From the NCBI GenBank assembly GCA_013811805.1, contig JACCUM010000329.1, forward strand, positions 1 to 5,180: DNA of 5,180 nucleotides, in the 5' to 3' direction. How positions within the stretch are numbered: position 1 is the stretch's first letter; every line of letters begins with the position of its first letter. The translations under genes and the position numbers were made by a program. This document shows, piece after piece, positions 5,108 to 5,180 of this stretch. Origin of the DNA: Geodermatophilaceae bacterium (GTDB taxonomy: Bacteria > Actinomycetota > Actinomycetes > Mycobacteriales > Geodermatophilaceae). Below the pieces are notes generated by a model. That model was given only the letters and a program-made list of their open reading frames with translations. It ran no database searches and was not told where the DNA came from.

Positions 5108-5180
5108 TTCCGGGACGTTATGCGCATAACGTGCGGATTTTCGGCCGATTCCGGGACGTTATGCGCATAACGTCCAGGGG
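5108..5180. repeat. 41-bp repeat with long perfect palindromes, two copies
   Basis: One full 41-bp unit (5108-5148) and 32 bp of a second (5149-5180, cut by the window end) are identical through their first 24 bases. Each contains the palindrome CGTTATGCGCATAACG. It extends to 18 bp in the first copy (5115-5132) and to 22 bp in the second (5154-5175). Palindrome centres are exactly 41 bp apart. The spacer holds a further 8-bp palindrome, TCGGCCGA (5141-5148). The array starts 7 bp after the PH gene stop, so it could serve as terminator hairpins or as binding sites. It may continue beyond the window. The second copy ends like the left array: TGCGCATAACG, three bases, AGGGG. Confidence 0.88.

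Overview
The window reads as chromosomal DNA of a high-GC actinobacterium. Coding regions have strong G/C third positions, GTG starts are used, and the actinobacterial division protein CrgA sits beside a class E sortase, a DUF881 protein and a PabA/TrpG glutaminase. This is the known neighbourhood next to the replication origin region in actinobacteria. In Mycobacterium tuberculosis the matching genes are Rv0010c (PH-domain membrane protein), Rv0011c (crgA), Rv0012 (DUF881) and Rv0013 (trpG/pabA). A member of Propionibacteriales or a related order is a guess only.

Layout from left to right. The window opens with the last 23 codons of a gamma-glutamyltransferase-type gene on the + strand (1-72). 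A convergent spacer follows (73-232), carrying 41-bp tandem repeats with a TGCGCA(C/T)AACGGTC core. A four-gene minus-strand operon covers 233-2849 and is read right to left: DUF881 membrane protein, class E sortase (4-bp ATGA overlap), a 51-residue single-pass membrane protein (989-1144), then pabA/trpG. Two tandem 30-bp repeats that can fold as RNA hairpins lie just before the pabA/trpG start. crgA is divergent from this operon (2986-3258, +). Next is a convergent spacer with inverted repeats resembling degenerate DnaA boxes, plus the fossil 3' end of a second thiolase. A complete degradative thiolase follows on the minus strand (3464-4615). A PH-domain membrane protein (4654-5100, +) is divergent from it across a 38-bp gap. 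The window ends in two near-perfect palindromes, again exactly 41 bp apart.

Functionally, CrgA (divisome/peptidoglycan), the sortase (surface protein anchoring) and the membrane-anchored DUF881 protein are envelope genes. PabA/TrpG makes ammonia for folate and/or tryptophan synthesis. The thiolase belongs to fatty-acid or acetoacetyl-CoA metabolism. It interrupts the PH-gene/crgA adjacency seen in M. tuberculosis and is probably an insertion into the ancestral cluster.

The genes are mostly ordinary. The features that deserve attention are non-coding: the 41-bp palindromic repeat family at both ends, the paired hairpins before pabA, the duplicated thiolase tail, and the DnaA-box-like inverted repeats. 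No defence system, CRISPR array, transposase or phage gene was seen.
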